From Crotophaga sulcirostris (taxonomy: Eukaryota; Chordata; Aves; Cuculiformes; Crotophagidae): 64,000 bases of DNA. A program made the translations under genes and the position numbers. The first letter of the stretch is position 1. Each line of letters starts with the position of its first letter. Shown piece by piece: positions 10,738-21,490 of the stretch. The notes under the pieces were generated by a model. That model worked only from the letters and a program-made list of their open reading frames with translations. It did not search any database and had not been told where the DNA came from. The stretch covers positions 1,932,783-1,996,782 of the forward strand of contig VYZB01000122.1 of the NCBI GenBank assembly GCA_013397455.1, written 5' to 3'.

Positions 10738-12439
10738 GAGTAATGGGAAAATGCTTCTCTCCCCTTGCTATCATGAAGTTACTTTGCTGTGGAGGTACAA
10801 ATGTCTGTATTAGAAAGGGAAATCGGAAGAGTATCAAAGAGATGGAATCTCTGTGTGACTATGATCTTTGTCCTTCTAGTATTCTCAAAACACTTCATGA
10901 TGAAGAATCTTACTGAATGTGTAAACTGGGAGGGATGCTGCAAGGGACCTCAACTTCAGAAGCAAATAAAGTTCTTTTATCATACTTCTTAATTACTAAT
11001 GGTTTAATCCTGGAGACATTAGAGTAGATAAATAACTTTGCTTGTATGGAGTTCTGCTAGTTCTATGAGATATACTGAAAAGAGAAAAAATTACTTATGC
11101 ATGGATATGTACAAAAGTGGATCCAAATTGACGCTAAATTATTGTAATAGAAAGAGCATGTGTTGATTAGGTTGCGCTGGTATGATATAATCATTCCAAT
11201 ATTTTATTTTTTTTCTACTTTTATTTTACCTACTCAGTCTTAAAGCAGAGTGCATTTAAGAAAATAATATCTTCTATAGTAGACAGCAAAAGGTCTGGTT
11301 AGTCCAGGATGCTATTTTCTATTAGAATGGGTATGGGATGTTTAATGAGAAAGGTAAAAATTTGGCAAGGATTGAGTAACGTATTCTTCTAGATATTGGC
11401 CCTTAGGTACAGAAATGTATTTTTCATCTTCAATTTCATGCTTTGAAAGAGGACAACAGCTGACGATAAACAGTCTTTTGATTGGATATATAGAAAATTG
11501 TTTCCTCTCTCCTCTGATTTGTCTTGGACAGTTGTTATGTGTCCTCCATCATCCTGGGAAGCTGTTTCTCTTTCTTCATCATGTTTTGTGAAGACTGAAT
11601 TTCGTACATGGAGAAATTTCAGGATTACCTTGAGTTCCTCTAGTCTTGTATTTTGAAACTAACTGTAAAAATTAACTGTATGGGTAAGAAAGCAACAGAA
11701 TAATTGGTGGGAATTCAAAATTAAATAGTTCTTCATGTAAATATATATGTTGTGCTTGAGGGGTGTTTTTGTACAATATCATCAGCAGGGCATTAAAGAC
11801 CAAATATCTACCCCACAGCAAAGCTCTTTATTTTATCCACTGAGCTAAGGGCATCAGAAATAAAACCTTGGCAAATTAGCAATCCAGTACCTATGCTTTC
11901 CAGGGATCATGTGTTGGAAGCATGTCTCTTTCTATTTATCATCAGAAAAGAAGGGAAGGAACCATTTCTTCATCCTTTGGGACTATTATCTTCTCGGCCA
12001 CCAAAAATCATCCCTTTCCTCATATATTCTGCTAACATAGAGAGCACACTAGTAGTATCTGGTGAGATAACTAGTTTTTTCTTTCCTTGAGTGTAGAAAG
12101 TATTGATCTTGGGTTTTTATCAGGTTTTCAGAAATTCATGCCTCTGAGAATGGGTCACTGTGAGTTACGGTAGGAAAAAAAATCTAAGATTGAAATATTC
12201 ATAAATAGGGTATTTTGTTAGAAAAATTAGGGGAAAAATTAAATCACACAGTAGTGGTCTAAAAGTGGAGCCTCCCAAGGAGGTCAAAACCTCTGCTTAC
12301 TTCCAGATAAGAAATACACAGGGGCCAGAGCTGCAGCCACAGCCCCAGTGTTGCACAGTCTCAGCTTCTCAGTTTTAGAAACCCACTCCAGCTGTCTCAA
12401 GAGCTACTCTAGTGTATTCTCATTTTATTTCACTGTGAC

Positions 12440-13140
12440 CTGATGTGAATTTGTGTGTGTATTTTGCTATGTCTTGTACTGAATTTTGGGCTAGAGAAAA
12501 TTTGTCTACAGTTGCCACAGTTTATCCCCCCTTCGGGTTTGGTTGGCAGCTAAATGCTAGCAGTTGTGAACTCAATTGCTTCCACACACAGAAAAAGGGA
12601 AAAGAGAGAGAGAGGTTTGTGGGTTGGAAACTAAAATTGAAACAGCTTTAATGAAACAGTAATAATAACAGGGAAAAAAATATTAATAAGAAAATAATAA
12701 AATATATACAAATATATAAAAATCACTCTCCCAGCAGATGAACCACTGATCACCACTGATGCTGCAGAGCAGACTTGGGGAAAGGTCCAGTATCAGACTC
12801 AGTGGCACATGGGAGCTGGATACAGGAACTGGATGAGGAACACATGGATCTGGGATTAGGAGTGGAAGGACAGATGAGGTCCCTATTAGACACTGGCCAT
12901 TGAGGAAGAGGGCCTCACCCTCATGATCCCTGAGTTTTATACTGAGTATGACATAAATGGAATGGCATACTCTCTTGGTCAGTTTTGGGTCACCTGTCCC
13001 ATCCACTCCTTCCTGCAGGTGCAACCCTTTCTTACCCCTTTGACTTATGGCATTCCACCAGCTTGAGGGTAACCTTGGTCTCCATAGGTATAAGTATAAG
13101 CAATGGCCTTTCTGCATAACAATACCCCATTACTTTGTTG
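12440..13140 (-). mobile_element. Endogenous retrovirus LTR (ERVL-like avian type), minus orientation
   Basis: Solo-LTR-like element whose transcriptional sense is the minus strand. Landmarks in plus coordinates: tttaat at 12647-12652 (minus-strand ATTAAA poly(A) signal) beside aggtttgtgggttgg at 12613-12627; an A/T-rich stretch at 12655-12722; and ttttata at 12935-12941 (minus-strand TATAAAA). The U3 block gtcagttttgggtcacctgtcc at about 12979-13000 is paralleled by the LTR at 58.0-58.6 kb. TATA and poly(A) signal lie about 285 bp apart, a normal LTR spacing. I see no gag, pol or env nearby. Exact ends and target duplication are unresolved, so the borders are approximate. The 144-codon minus frame in it is not a gene. 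Confidence 0.7.
12935..12941 (-). promoter_or_regulatory. TATA box of the LTR promoter
   Basis: Reads TATAAAA on the minus strand at the expected place in the LTR, upstream of the inferred R region and about 285 bp from the poly(A) signal at 12647-12652. It would direct transcription toward lower coordinates. It is intact here, whereas the same site is mutated in the LTR at 58 kb. Confidence 0.55.
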
Positions 13141-14766
13141 ATAACCAAAAATTTTAAGCTTTGTATCTTCTATAGATAGACACTGTCTGAAAAAGATGTA
13201 GATAATTTTCAGAAAATGAAGCTACTTACATGTAGCTTAGCTGAAAAGTTAGAAAATTGTTTCTGTTTTAGCTCAAACCAGAACAAAAGTCTATCATAAA
13301 AACTTATCTACTCTGTGGCAGTTGTGAACAGTATTCAGTGAAATATCCTGCGTCATGAGACCAGTAAAGTATTCTTTATTTCCTCAGTTGAAACTTAATA
13401 CTACTTCTGCCTACTTGCCATCATATAACACTGTATGCTGTGGTATGCATGTTCTGCAAGATGAAGTTCATGATCCCCAACAGAATTGTTCAGTTTCCCT
13501 TAAAATCAGTTAAGAGGTTGTGAAGCTTCATTCATAACACTATGTTTCATTCAGGTGTCAATGATCCTTGATATCAAAGGGTAATGTTTTATGCATTACA
13601 CAGCCACAGTTGACATCAGTTCTTCAGCACATGAAAGAAAAAGGATGTTGTGGTATGTCTAATTTTCTCACTAAAATAACTGTTGTGGATTTTTAAAGTC
13701 TGGAAGTCAATGAGTACTGGAAGTGGTTGCTGTACGAAATGGAAGGGATATGTACACAATTACCTCTGAAATCCAGTGTGTTATCTTGTCGCACCTACCA
13801 GTAAGGAGTATTTTTGTGATGATATACTGTTCTGTTGGTAAATATGAGCAACTTATATTCCCCATACCTCTCCCTTGGAAGATCTAGCTCAGCTTACCTC
13901 TCAGCACATAGTGTTAAGCAGTATTTGAAAGTGGTTATTGAATATTACCAATTGCAGACGGGCATAACATGAGAATATATGTTTCTGATGAACTGGTGGC
14001 AGCTGTTTTATTTTGATCATCTCAAGGTACAGCTGAACGATTTTATTACCCACTGAAATGATTAAAATATAAACTCTTATAAGTTTGTGACAATAATAAT
14101 CATCTATCAGTATATCTCAACTGAAAATGTGTGTTCTAGACTAACAATGCCAGAAGCAACCATTTTTTGAGTTCTCTGTACAATGCTGAACATCACACCC
14201 TATGCTCATCTGTGTCCAAAACCTGTTTGAGTGAAATTTTAGTGCTACTGCAATCAAAGGCAAAACTCCTGCTGATGTTGCTGGGCCAGGGTTCAAGCAG
14301 TCCTAAGCATGTTACAAAAAAACACAGGAATGTTCCCTCCTCTGAACCATCTGATAGAAACAGTGAGCTGTGGTGGAAAGGGAACAAATGGGGAATTCTA
14401 CCCAAAAGTAGCATAGAAGTCAGAGTCTTTGTAATCAGAGGAACCACAGAAAGCTTATAAGGCAGGATGTCAGCTGTTTACTTTGGAAAAAATATGAGCT
14501 CAGAGTTATTAAGGCCTGTTTATGACTGCATAATCTTGTATCAGCTTGAGCCTAATTGGCAACAAAAAGCTAGACTGGAGTGGGCAGCCCAGATTCTTGA
14601 TATCCTTTGTGGCAATCTGTTTATAAAAAAAAAAAGAACTGTGGCACTACTCGGACGATTGTCTAACAACGGGTATGCTTCAGAATGTCTGCCTAAACAC
14701 TGAGGACAAGACTACACTTCTCTAACTTAATATGCTGATGTAAGCCAGTTATGCACTCTCCCTTGT
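13141..14766. other. Unique non-coding DNA
   Basis: AT-rich sequence without recognisable gene or repeat. Overlapping frames at 14167-14460 (+, 97 codons) and 14193-14447 (-, 84 codons) are mutually antisense and show no motif, so I do not call either. Confidence 0.6.
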
Positions 14767-16265
14767 CATAGAATCATCTGGCTGGAAACGACCTCTGAGA
14801 TCATCAAGACCAACCGTACTTGTCCACTTACTAAACCATGTCCCTGAGAAACAAACCTACCAATCTTTTAAACACCTCCAGGGATGGTGACTCAACCACC
14901 TCCCTGGGCAGCTGTTCCACTACCTGACCACCCTTTCAGTAAAGAAGTTTTTCCTAATGTCTAGTCTGAACCTCCCCTGGTGCAACTTACGGCCATTTCC
15001 CGTCACCCTATTTACCTGTCATGTGGGAGAAGAGACCAACACTCACCTCACTACAGCCTCCTTTCAGGCAGTTGTAGACAGTGATGAGGTCTCCCCTCAG
15101 CCTCCTCTTCTCTAAGCTAAACAGCCCCAGTTCCCTCAGCTGCTCCTCATAAGACTTGTTCTCCAGCCCCTTCACCAGCTGGGTTGCCTGCACGCTCCAG
15201 CACCTCAATGTCCTTCTTGTAGTGAGGGGCCCAGAACTGCACACAGCACCCGAGGTGTGGCCTCACCAGTGCTGAGTACAGGGGCACAATCACTTCCCTG
15301 CTCCTGCTGGCCACGCTGTTTCTGATACAAGCCAAGATGCCATTGGATTTCTTGGCCACCTGGGCACACTGCTGTCTCATATTCAGCCGTCTGTCAACCA
15401 ACACCCCCAGGTCCTTCTCTACCAGGCAGCTCTCGAGCCAGTCTTTCCCAAGTCTGTAACCCTGCCTGGGGATGTTGTGTCCCGAGTTCAGAACTCGGCA
15501 CTTGGTCTTGTTGAACCTCATCTTGTTGGTTTCAGCCCATCAATCGAGCCTGTCCAGATCTCTCTGCAGAACCTCCCTTCCTTCAAGCAGATCAATACTA
15601 CCACCCAGCTTAGTGTCATCAAAAACTTACTAGGGGTACACTGAATCGCCTCATCCAGGTCATTGATAAAGATATTCAACAGGACTGAACACAGCACTGA
15701 ACCCTGGGGAATACCACTTGTGACCGGCCTCCAACTGGATTTAACTCCATTTACCACCACTCTTTGGGCCTGGCCATTCAGCCAGCTTTTTACCCAGCAG
15801 AGGGTGTGTCTGTCCAGGCCAATGGCAGCCAGTTTCTCAAGCAGAATACTGTGAGAAACAGTGTCAAAGGCTTTACCAAAGTCCAAATACACCACATCCA
15901 CAGCCTTTCCCTTGTCCATTAAATGTGTAACCTTGTCATAGAAGGAGATCAGGTTGATCTGGGAGCACCTGACTTTCATAAACCCATGTTGACTGGGCCT
16001 GATCACCTGATTGTCCTGTGTGTGCTGTGTGATAGCACTCAAGATGATCTGCTCCATGACCTTCCCTGGTACTGAGGTCAGACTGACAGGTCTGTAGTTC
16101 CCTGGATCCTCCCTGCGACCCTTCTTGTAAATGGGTGTAACATTTGCCATTCTCCAGTCGAGTGGCACTTCCCCAGTCAGCCAGGACTGCTGGTAGATGA
16201 GAGTACACAGAGAGAAGAATGCAGCAGGTGGGTGTGACCCATGGTCAGATGTGTATGCTAGGATC
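14767..16265 (-). mobile_element. CR1 LINE, 5' truncated, minus strand
   Basis: The longest CR1 in the window, about 1.5 kb, antisense to the plus strand. The 3' terminus is at 14767 (catagaatcatc, the complement of the CR1 octamer tail). The 3' UTR occupies about 14767-15005 and the ORF2 remnant 15008-16265. The 5' end is truncated within ORF2 near ggatcaaaaaaaa at 16261-16273, upstream of the reverse transcriptase core. The encoded text (DYRP-type [31 protein letters not shown]) is typical of CR1. It lies next to a much older CR1 in the same orientation (16770-17960). Similarity to the copy at 1-1150 suggests the same subfamily. Confidence 0.95.
15008..16265 (-). pseudogene. CR1 ORF2 reverse transcriptase pseudogene
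   Basis: Remnant of the CR1 ORF2 polyprotein: fingers and palm of the reverse transcriptase plus the C-terminal region. One open stretch (about 15518-16265, 249 codons) holds the [20 protein letters not shown] region, NYRPVSLTS, motif A ([13 protein letters not shown]) and motif B (SGIPQGSVL). A one-base deletion around 15613-15628 shifts the frame precisely at the F-A-D-D catalytic motif, so the metal-binding aspartates are lost from the frame. A second open stretch (15147-15521) encodes [16 protein letters not shown] and the C-terminal part, and a further frame change near 15180-15200 leads to [20 protein letters not shown] (down to 15008). It lacks the upstream endonuclease and is not functional. 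Confidence 0.9.
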
Positions 16266-16769
16266 AAAAAAAATTTGACATAACGGCTTCCGCCTATTGA
16301 CTATAAAGGTTTTCTTGGCAAATAGCTCAGATTCAGTTGTCTGCTCAGTAGACTTCTAAAGGTGAATGAGAACCATTTGTATCCTTGAGATCTATTTCTT
16401 AGTGCTTACTGTGACCTTGTACTTCTGGTTTACCCTAATTTTTGCTGATTATACTAGTATATTAAAACATACTTTCCACATTAACTTTGGAAATACACTG
16501 AAACACAATATAAACATTGTATGTTTTTGTATTACAGTAGTTTTCTTTTTCCACTGTGGTTTGAATAAAGCAGAAACTGCAAAAACATGGCTCTTAATAT
16601 TTCAGTTTCCACTTACATTCTTGTAATACTCTAAATACTTCTAAGATTAATATAGTAAGGACGCTTATACCGAGGATTACCATCCCAGGAATTGCACTGC
16701 ATGATTGGATATTAATCACTACTACTTAGTGATATCTTAAGATCCTTCTGAGTTCATTCTTTCCTACAT
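16266..16769. other. AT-rich spacer between two CR1 elements
   Basis: About 500 bp between the 5' truncation point of the younger CR1 and the first readable part of the ancient CR1. I see no motif linking it to either, though decayed CR1 3' sequence from the ancient copy could be hidden here. The 86-codon plus frame at 16366-16626 is compositional. Confidence 0.5.
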
Positions 16770-17960
16770 CCCAGCTTGCTGACATCTTTTCATTTAGTAA
16801 CAATAGATGTTCTGTTGAATTATTCAGATGATTAATGAAAACCTCCAGCAGTACTGGGTAGACCAGTGTGGAGCCTTGTTAATACACAGCAGTAATGTGA
16901 CTATTAGGTTTGCCCCTTTTGCAGTTTTTGACCTTGGTTTCCTAGCTTCCTTACAAAAATACTACAAGAGATCATGCCAAAATCTTTATAAATTCTAAAT
17001 TCTACTGACTTTCCATTATTCGCGGGACATATGATTCTGCCAAAGATGCACATTACTTTGATTTGATGTGACTTATTCATAAGGAGCCTGACTTAGTGAC
17101 CATTTATTTTTTGTGCTATTTTTGCAATTACAGTATGTTTTATTCTAGTACTTTTCTAGGAACTGATCTTTATTGAAAGTTCCCCAAATACTTCGTTCCC
17201 TCCTTTTTAAAGATATGGCCTATGTTTATTTTCCTAGTTCCTTGCTATTTTGTTTTCCCCTGAGGTCCTACAGACAGTAATTTAATTGTTATGAGACTAC
17301 TTCAGCCATGCCTTTAAGTATTTTTACATGAAATTCATCCAAACTTGCCAGTTTGAGAATATTTACTTTAGATGAACTAGTTCTTCTCTGTTTTATGCTG
17401 AACTCCTATGCTATTAATACAATCTCAACTAAAATTGGACGATTATCATAATTCATGTTTTCTTTTCCTTACACTTTACTAAGCTTTTCTTTCCCGTGCC
17501 ATGTGTCAATAGTCTTCTGTCTTGAGTAATGGGCCCAATTGGTTTTTTTTATAACTTTTTTTCCGTTACTACTATTTTTTTTCCTTGTTAGCTTTGGTAT
17601 CCTCTAATCGTTGCATCATACTTTGTGCCTTAGTCTTTTTTTTTTTTATATGTTTGTGTTTTTTTTTTATACTTATTCGTTGTTATCTAACTTTTTTTTT
17701 ACTTTTCCTGTGACTCTTTTCATGTCAGTCAGTAAGTCACAAAAGTCTGCCTTCTTTGTGTTGGCTGTTTTGTTTTGTCTTATTCCTTCTGTTCCCTCCT
17801 AAACATGGTGAATTTCATTGTTTCATGCTTGCTCTCACCCAGATTGCTTTCCCAGTCAGTTTTTCCCTCTCAATTAGAAACAAATGTGTAAGAATTTTCT
17901 AGGTGTTTTCTTCTCATTTCCATATTCAACAAACCAGAACTTCTTGACCTCTGAGTATTC
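16770..17960 (-). mobile_element. Ancient CR1/L3-like LINE ORF2 fossil, minus strand
   Basis: Strongly decayed LINE of the CR1 superfamily, antisense. On the minus strand near 16881-16831 the translation reads GSTLVYPVLLEVFINHL, the recognisable remnant of the motif B to FINDL stretch. Near 17012-16965 the minus-strand text ggaaagtcagtagaattta continues into a shortened motif A region (GKSVEF...DFGMIS). Further right the plus text matches, in order and antisense, the fingers region (tttttaaagatatggcc at 17206-17222) and upstream linker segments, including aagtctgccttcttt near 17741-17755 and atgcttgctctcacccagattgct near 17825-17848. Order and orientation over about 1.2 kb make chance unlikely. 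Much older than its CR1 neighbours; exact family (L3 or early amniote CR1) is uncertain. Confidence 0.72.
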
Positions 17961-18374
17961 TGCTCTCTTTCTTTTCGAACCAACTAAAAACCTTTCCATT
18001 TCCATCAAATTTAGTGTTTTGCTCACCAGAAACCTGCTATTAGTTTCCTTCTCCGATCATCACTCAGAAAGTTCCAGAGCTGAACAGCCCAGACTTGAAT
18101 GCAAGTTTATACACCCTTGATGTACCTGAAAATGTATTCTCCCTTGTTCCTCCTTATACTATTCCTGAACTCAGTGGAGAAATATGGATGAAAAGTTGCA
18201 GTGCAAATTTTTTCTCTCAGGCGAAAATAATAAACGGTATGAATACAGAAAGGGAAAATTATGGTGTAATAGTTTGGCAGACACATTCTGGAGATTTTAA
18301 GAGGTTAAAACCTGAGCAGATGATGGTGTTGTCCTTTGCAACAGAGGTAAATGCCATATCGGGGTATGTGAATA

Positions 18375-18890
18375 AAGGCACACCTCCAAGACACATGAGG
18401 TAATCTCTTCTCATCTAAATAAAGCTGATCTGGTTCTACTGGGGTAATGCACCCATGACTGGGAAACCTCCACCTCTGGTGGAAAAAGCCCAAGGAAGAA
18501 ATGACAGTCAACAATCTGGAAAACATAGTTTACCATGAGACTGAATAAAGAGGAAGTTTAGAGAAAAGGCAACTGAAGATGTTACAGCCTTAAGGTACAT
18601 GAAAGGTGCTGTAAAGAAGAAAGGAATAAACTATTTACCATGTCAGGGGAGGGTAGCAATGGGCCTAAATTTCAGTAAGGAAAAATCAGTTTAGATGGTA
18701 GTAATTTTTTTCTTAATGATTAGGAATCTGAAGCTCTGGAAGAGATTGTCTAGGGAGGGTGTGGAGTTACCTGTCACTGCATATCTTTAAAAACAGGCTG
18801 GTCAAATTGTCCTCTTTTTTATGGCAGAGGAATGGCCTAAACAATTTACTGAAGTTCTTTTTGGCTCTAATTTTCTGTTATGGTAGGAAA
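18375..18890 (+). mobile_element. Old CR1 LINE fragment, plus strand
   Basis: Diverged CR1 in sense orientation. The clearest part is 18541-18860: the region encoding LEKRRL..DV followed by ggtacatgaaaggtgctgt, then taggaatctgaagctctgg and gtctagggagggtgtggag near 18749-18767, which is the CR1 3' UTR signature, and tttaaaaacaggctggtcaaa near 18786-18806. The start around 18375-18420 (cacatgaggtaatctcttct) is less sure. No frame survives. It lies head-on to the ancient minus-strand CR1 at 16770-17960. Confidence 0.65.
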
Positions 18891-20619
18891 ACTAATGTAA
18901 TTTTACTGCTTCAAAATAGATATTGTAAACGGAAACTGATTTTTAGGTTTTCTTTTCTGTTTTGTACTCTCCAGACAACACTGTAAAATAATCAGCCATT
19001 TGTGCTGGTCTGCACCTCGTGACATTTTGTATAAGTTTGTCTACTGCAGGCAGTGTCAGGTTACAGAATAGAGACTTCTGCTGAGGTGACCCATGTGTCC
19101 CAGAACATCTAGTCTGAAGCTACGCAGGAGTTGAAATGAGATCTGAGAAAGGAGAAGGGAGGGTAAACTGGCTGAAGAGAAGTGCAGAAGACTTGTGAAA
19201 TGTTTATACCTGTGAACTTGATAGATTTGCTTTGGTTGCCAAAAACCTCTTACATGAGACCTTCTTTTCAGTTGTCCTGAACAGGAGGCAATGAGAAGGT
19301 TACATCAGATCTCTTTCAGCCTTCCTTGTGTTATAGGCTTATTATAAAATAGTATGTTCTAGACATTTTAATGAAAATTGGCTCAACATACCCGCATCAA
19401 CTTTCTTAAAGTTCAGGTGATCACATTAATCAAATTTGATCAGACTTCAGAGATCTGGGAGTCACTCTGAAATACTCTCTATGCTTGTAGTGACTGACAT
19501 TGTTGAACTAGCAATGAGCCCAAGACATCTTCAATTATCAATTAAAATTCTGTTATGCTTTTGTCTGTTCCAAATAGCAGAACTCAATAAGGAGGGTTAA
19601 AATTGTGAAAAAAAGAAAGACAGAACTGGCATATGGGATCCCTGTCTCTTGTGTAAAACACAGAACTGCCATGACAATACAACTATTTTTGTGTTAGTTT
19701 GTATAACTTCTGTTCCTTTCTTGCAATACTTTTTCACAGACTTCAGTGGTCAAGGTATCAGTGGAATTACTCTCATAATTGGCTGTCAATCTTACTGTGT
19801 ATCACAGAATTTAGTTTTTTGTATTAAAAGTATTTTACAAGAAGTGGAATATTTGGGTGAATGACAGCCTTAGATTTGATAATGTTTAGATATTATCTTA
19901 ATACATATTTAAAACCTTTAAGTAGAGTTTAGATGGGGCAGAAAAATCAACTGAATAAACATTTATCAGTCTTAAATATGTTCTTGCAATGCAAATGTCA
20001 CTTTATTTCAAATCTTTTTCATATCTTTATCACTTTTGGAGGCAGAGGGAAGAAGGGCACAGTGAACACTGAACAAAAGTACTGATTGTATGCAAGTCAT
20101 CTATAAAGTCTGGCATGTAAATAATTTCTAGCACTCAAGGATTTATAACAGTTATTTAATCAGTGATTTAATGGTGGCTAGCCTTGCCAACCCTTTTGAA
20201 AATTTTTCAATGTGGATAGTGGCTGTTTTGCATGACAACTTATTTATTTATTTTTGATCACCAGCTGTCATTGCAATACTATCTCTTTGCATCTCTTTGT
20301 TCTGTAGATACAGTATACATTTTTCATAGCAAAACTATGCATATCAATGAACAGAATATCTTGGCATTGTATGGGTTGCGGTCTAAACATGTCTCATACT
20401 CTGTTCATTTTGAGAACCAACTCAGATTTGCTGTGTTTTCTCAGTTCTTGATGAAGTCAGTCCAGATTGTACATCTGTGCCATATGGAATGGTGGAACAG
20501 AAGTTGTGCAAGAAGCTAAACAGCAGAATTTATAAATCAGAAGAGTCTTTAGAACCTGAGGGAAGAGGGTCTCAAAGTAGCATGGTCACTGTCTTACAGA
20601 CAAACAAAAATAAAGGTCT
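18891..20619. other. Unique AT-rich non-coding DNA
   Basis: No gene or recognised repeat. Frames of 70-95 codons (for example 20232-20519) have no domain and no codon signal I can see. Confidence 0.6.
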
Positions 20620-21490
20620 GAACCACAGTTCAGAAGTGCTAACACTATGGGGAGCACAGAGAGCTTTCAGGTTACATTTGCCTACTTCCCTATACAGGTG
20701 ATATGTGTGACCACACTAATAGGCCTTAACGGCCCTAATGTGGGTCATCTGGGTCTTTACCTGCCCCCTGTGCTTAAAGGTCCAGGAGCTCCATTTCAGA
20801 GCTCAACCTGGGGCTGTCAGTCTGTGTCTGGGCTATGTTGCAGGTATGTCTCTATCCACTACTGTCTTCTGCTATTCCAGAATTGTTTGGATTTCCCAGC
20901 TTGACCTCAGGCCTTGTTTGCTGTTTTGCCTTTGTTTGCTCTGCTTGCCTGCTGTGGAGATGTGCTGTGGTTACTCTTGGCTCCTTGCTGGTCTTCCTTC
21001 AAGGATCAGCTGTGCAGCCCTCACTCTGCTCTTATGTGACTTCCGGACCCTTCAGGGAATTATGGCCAGAGTGCAGAGATAGCTTGCAGGCCTTCAACCT
21101 TCTTTAATGTCCTCTGTATCTGAACTAACCTCTGCTCTATCAGCTGAGACTTGGTGGGGATTTATCAGCTGCCTGCATCTAAACTTTGCTGCCTTCCCAA
21201 TGCCTGGCCTAATATATATTTGCTGCTCAACAGAAATAATTACCCAGGTCTTAGTGATGGCCCTAGACTGAGCCATGCTCTGCTCGGAGACCTTACACTC
21301 CAGGAGTCTGATGTCTTATTCAGCACTTTAGAGCAGTTTTTGGGGACTGTACTCATGCAGTGTCCAAGGTTGTTTTCCTGGGGCTCCAGTAGGGGAGTCA
21401 GTTGACGGATGACCACACAAGTCAGTTCCTGAAGCTGGCTATGGAACCTGAATCTCTGCAACTGTTGGGAGTTACTGATTTCCACCCTAT
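20620..21490 (+). other. Unclassified GC-richer block, possibly an old LTR
   Basis: The block is distinctly richer in G+C and in ctg/cct words than the AT-rich DNA on both sides, and the borders are fairly sharp (about 20640 and 21490). Several overlapping frames of 60-114 codons occur on both strands, none with a domain; such frame density comes from base composition. Length and composition would suit a decayed LTR or other dispersed repeat; candidate TG start near 20706, but I could not fix a matching CA end, poly(A) signal or target duplication. I do not recognise the family. A host exon is unlikely because stops and frames do not give a single coding path. Confidence 0.35.

Larger units (their letters stand above)
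7081..12439. other. Non-coding DNA with a few structured or constrained-looking spots
   Basis: No gene or classified repeat recognised. The 7740-8540 stretch is GC-richer and has no family match I know. T runs lie at 10077-10089 (13), 10387-10399 (13) and 10420-10431 (12). A near-perfect hairpin is at 10716-10737, and a CpG-retaining block with repeated ACAAAG-type motifs is at about 9080-9560 (both listed separately). Frames here (up to 87 codons) overlap on both strands and show no domain. Confidence 0.6.

Noticed and set aside
12683..13117. 144-codon minus-strand frame
   Set aside because: It lies within the ERV LTR, overlaps its TATA region and has no protein motif; LTRs of this type are non-coding.
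15663..15854. 63-codon plus-strand frame (with similar frames at 57-410 minus and 55372-55629 plus)
   Set aside because: These are antisense shadows of CR1 ORF2 or its UTR, recurring wherever CR1 is present.
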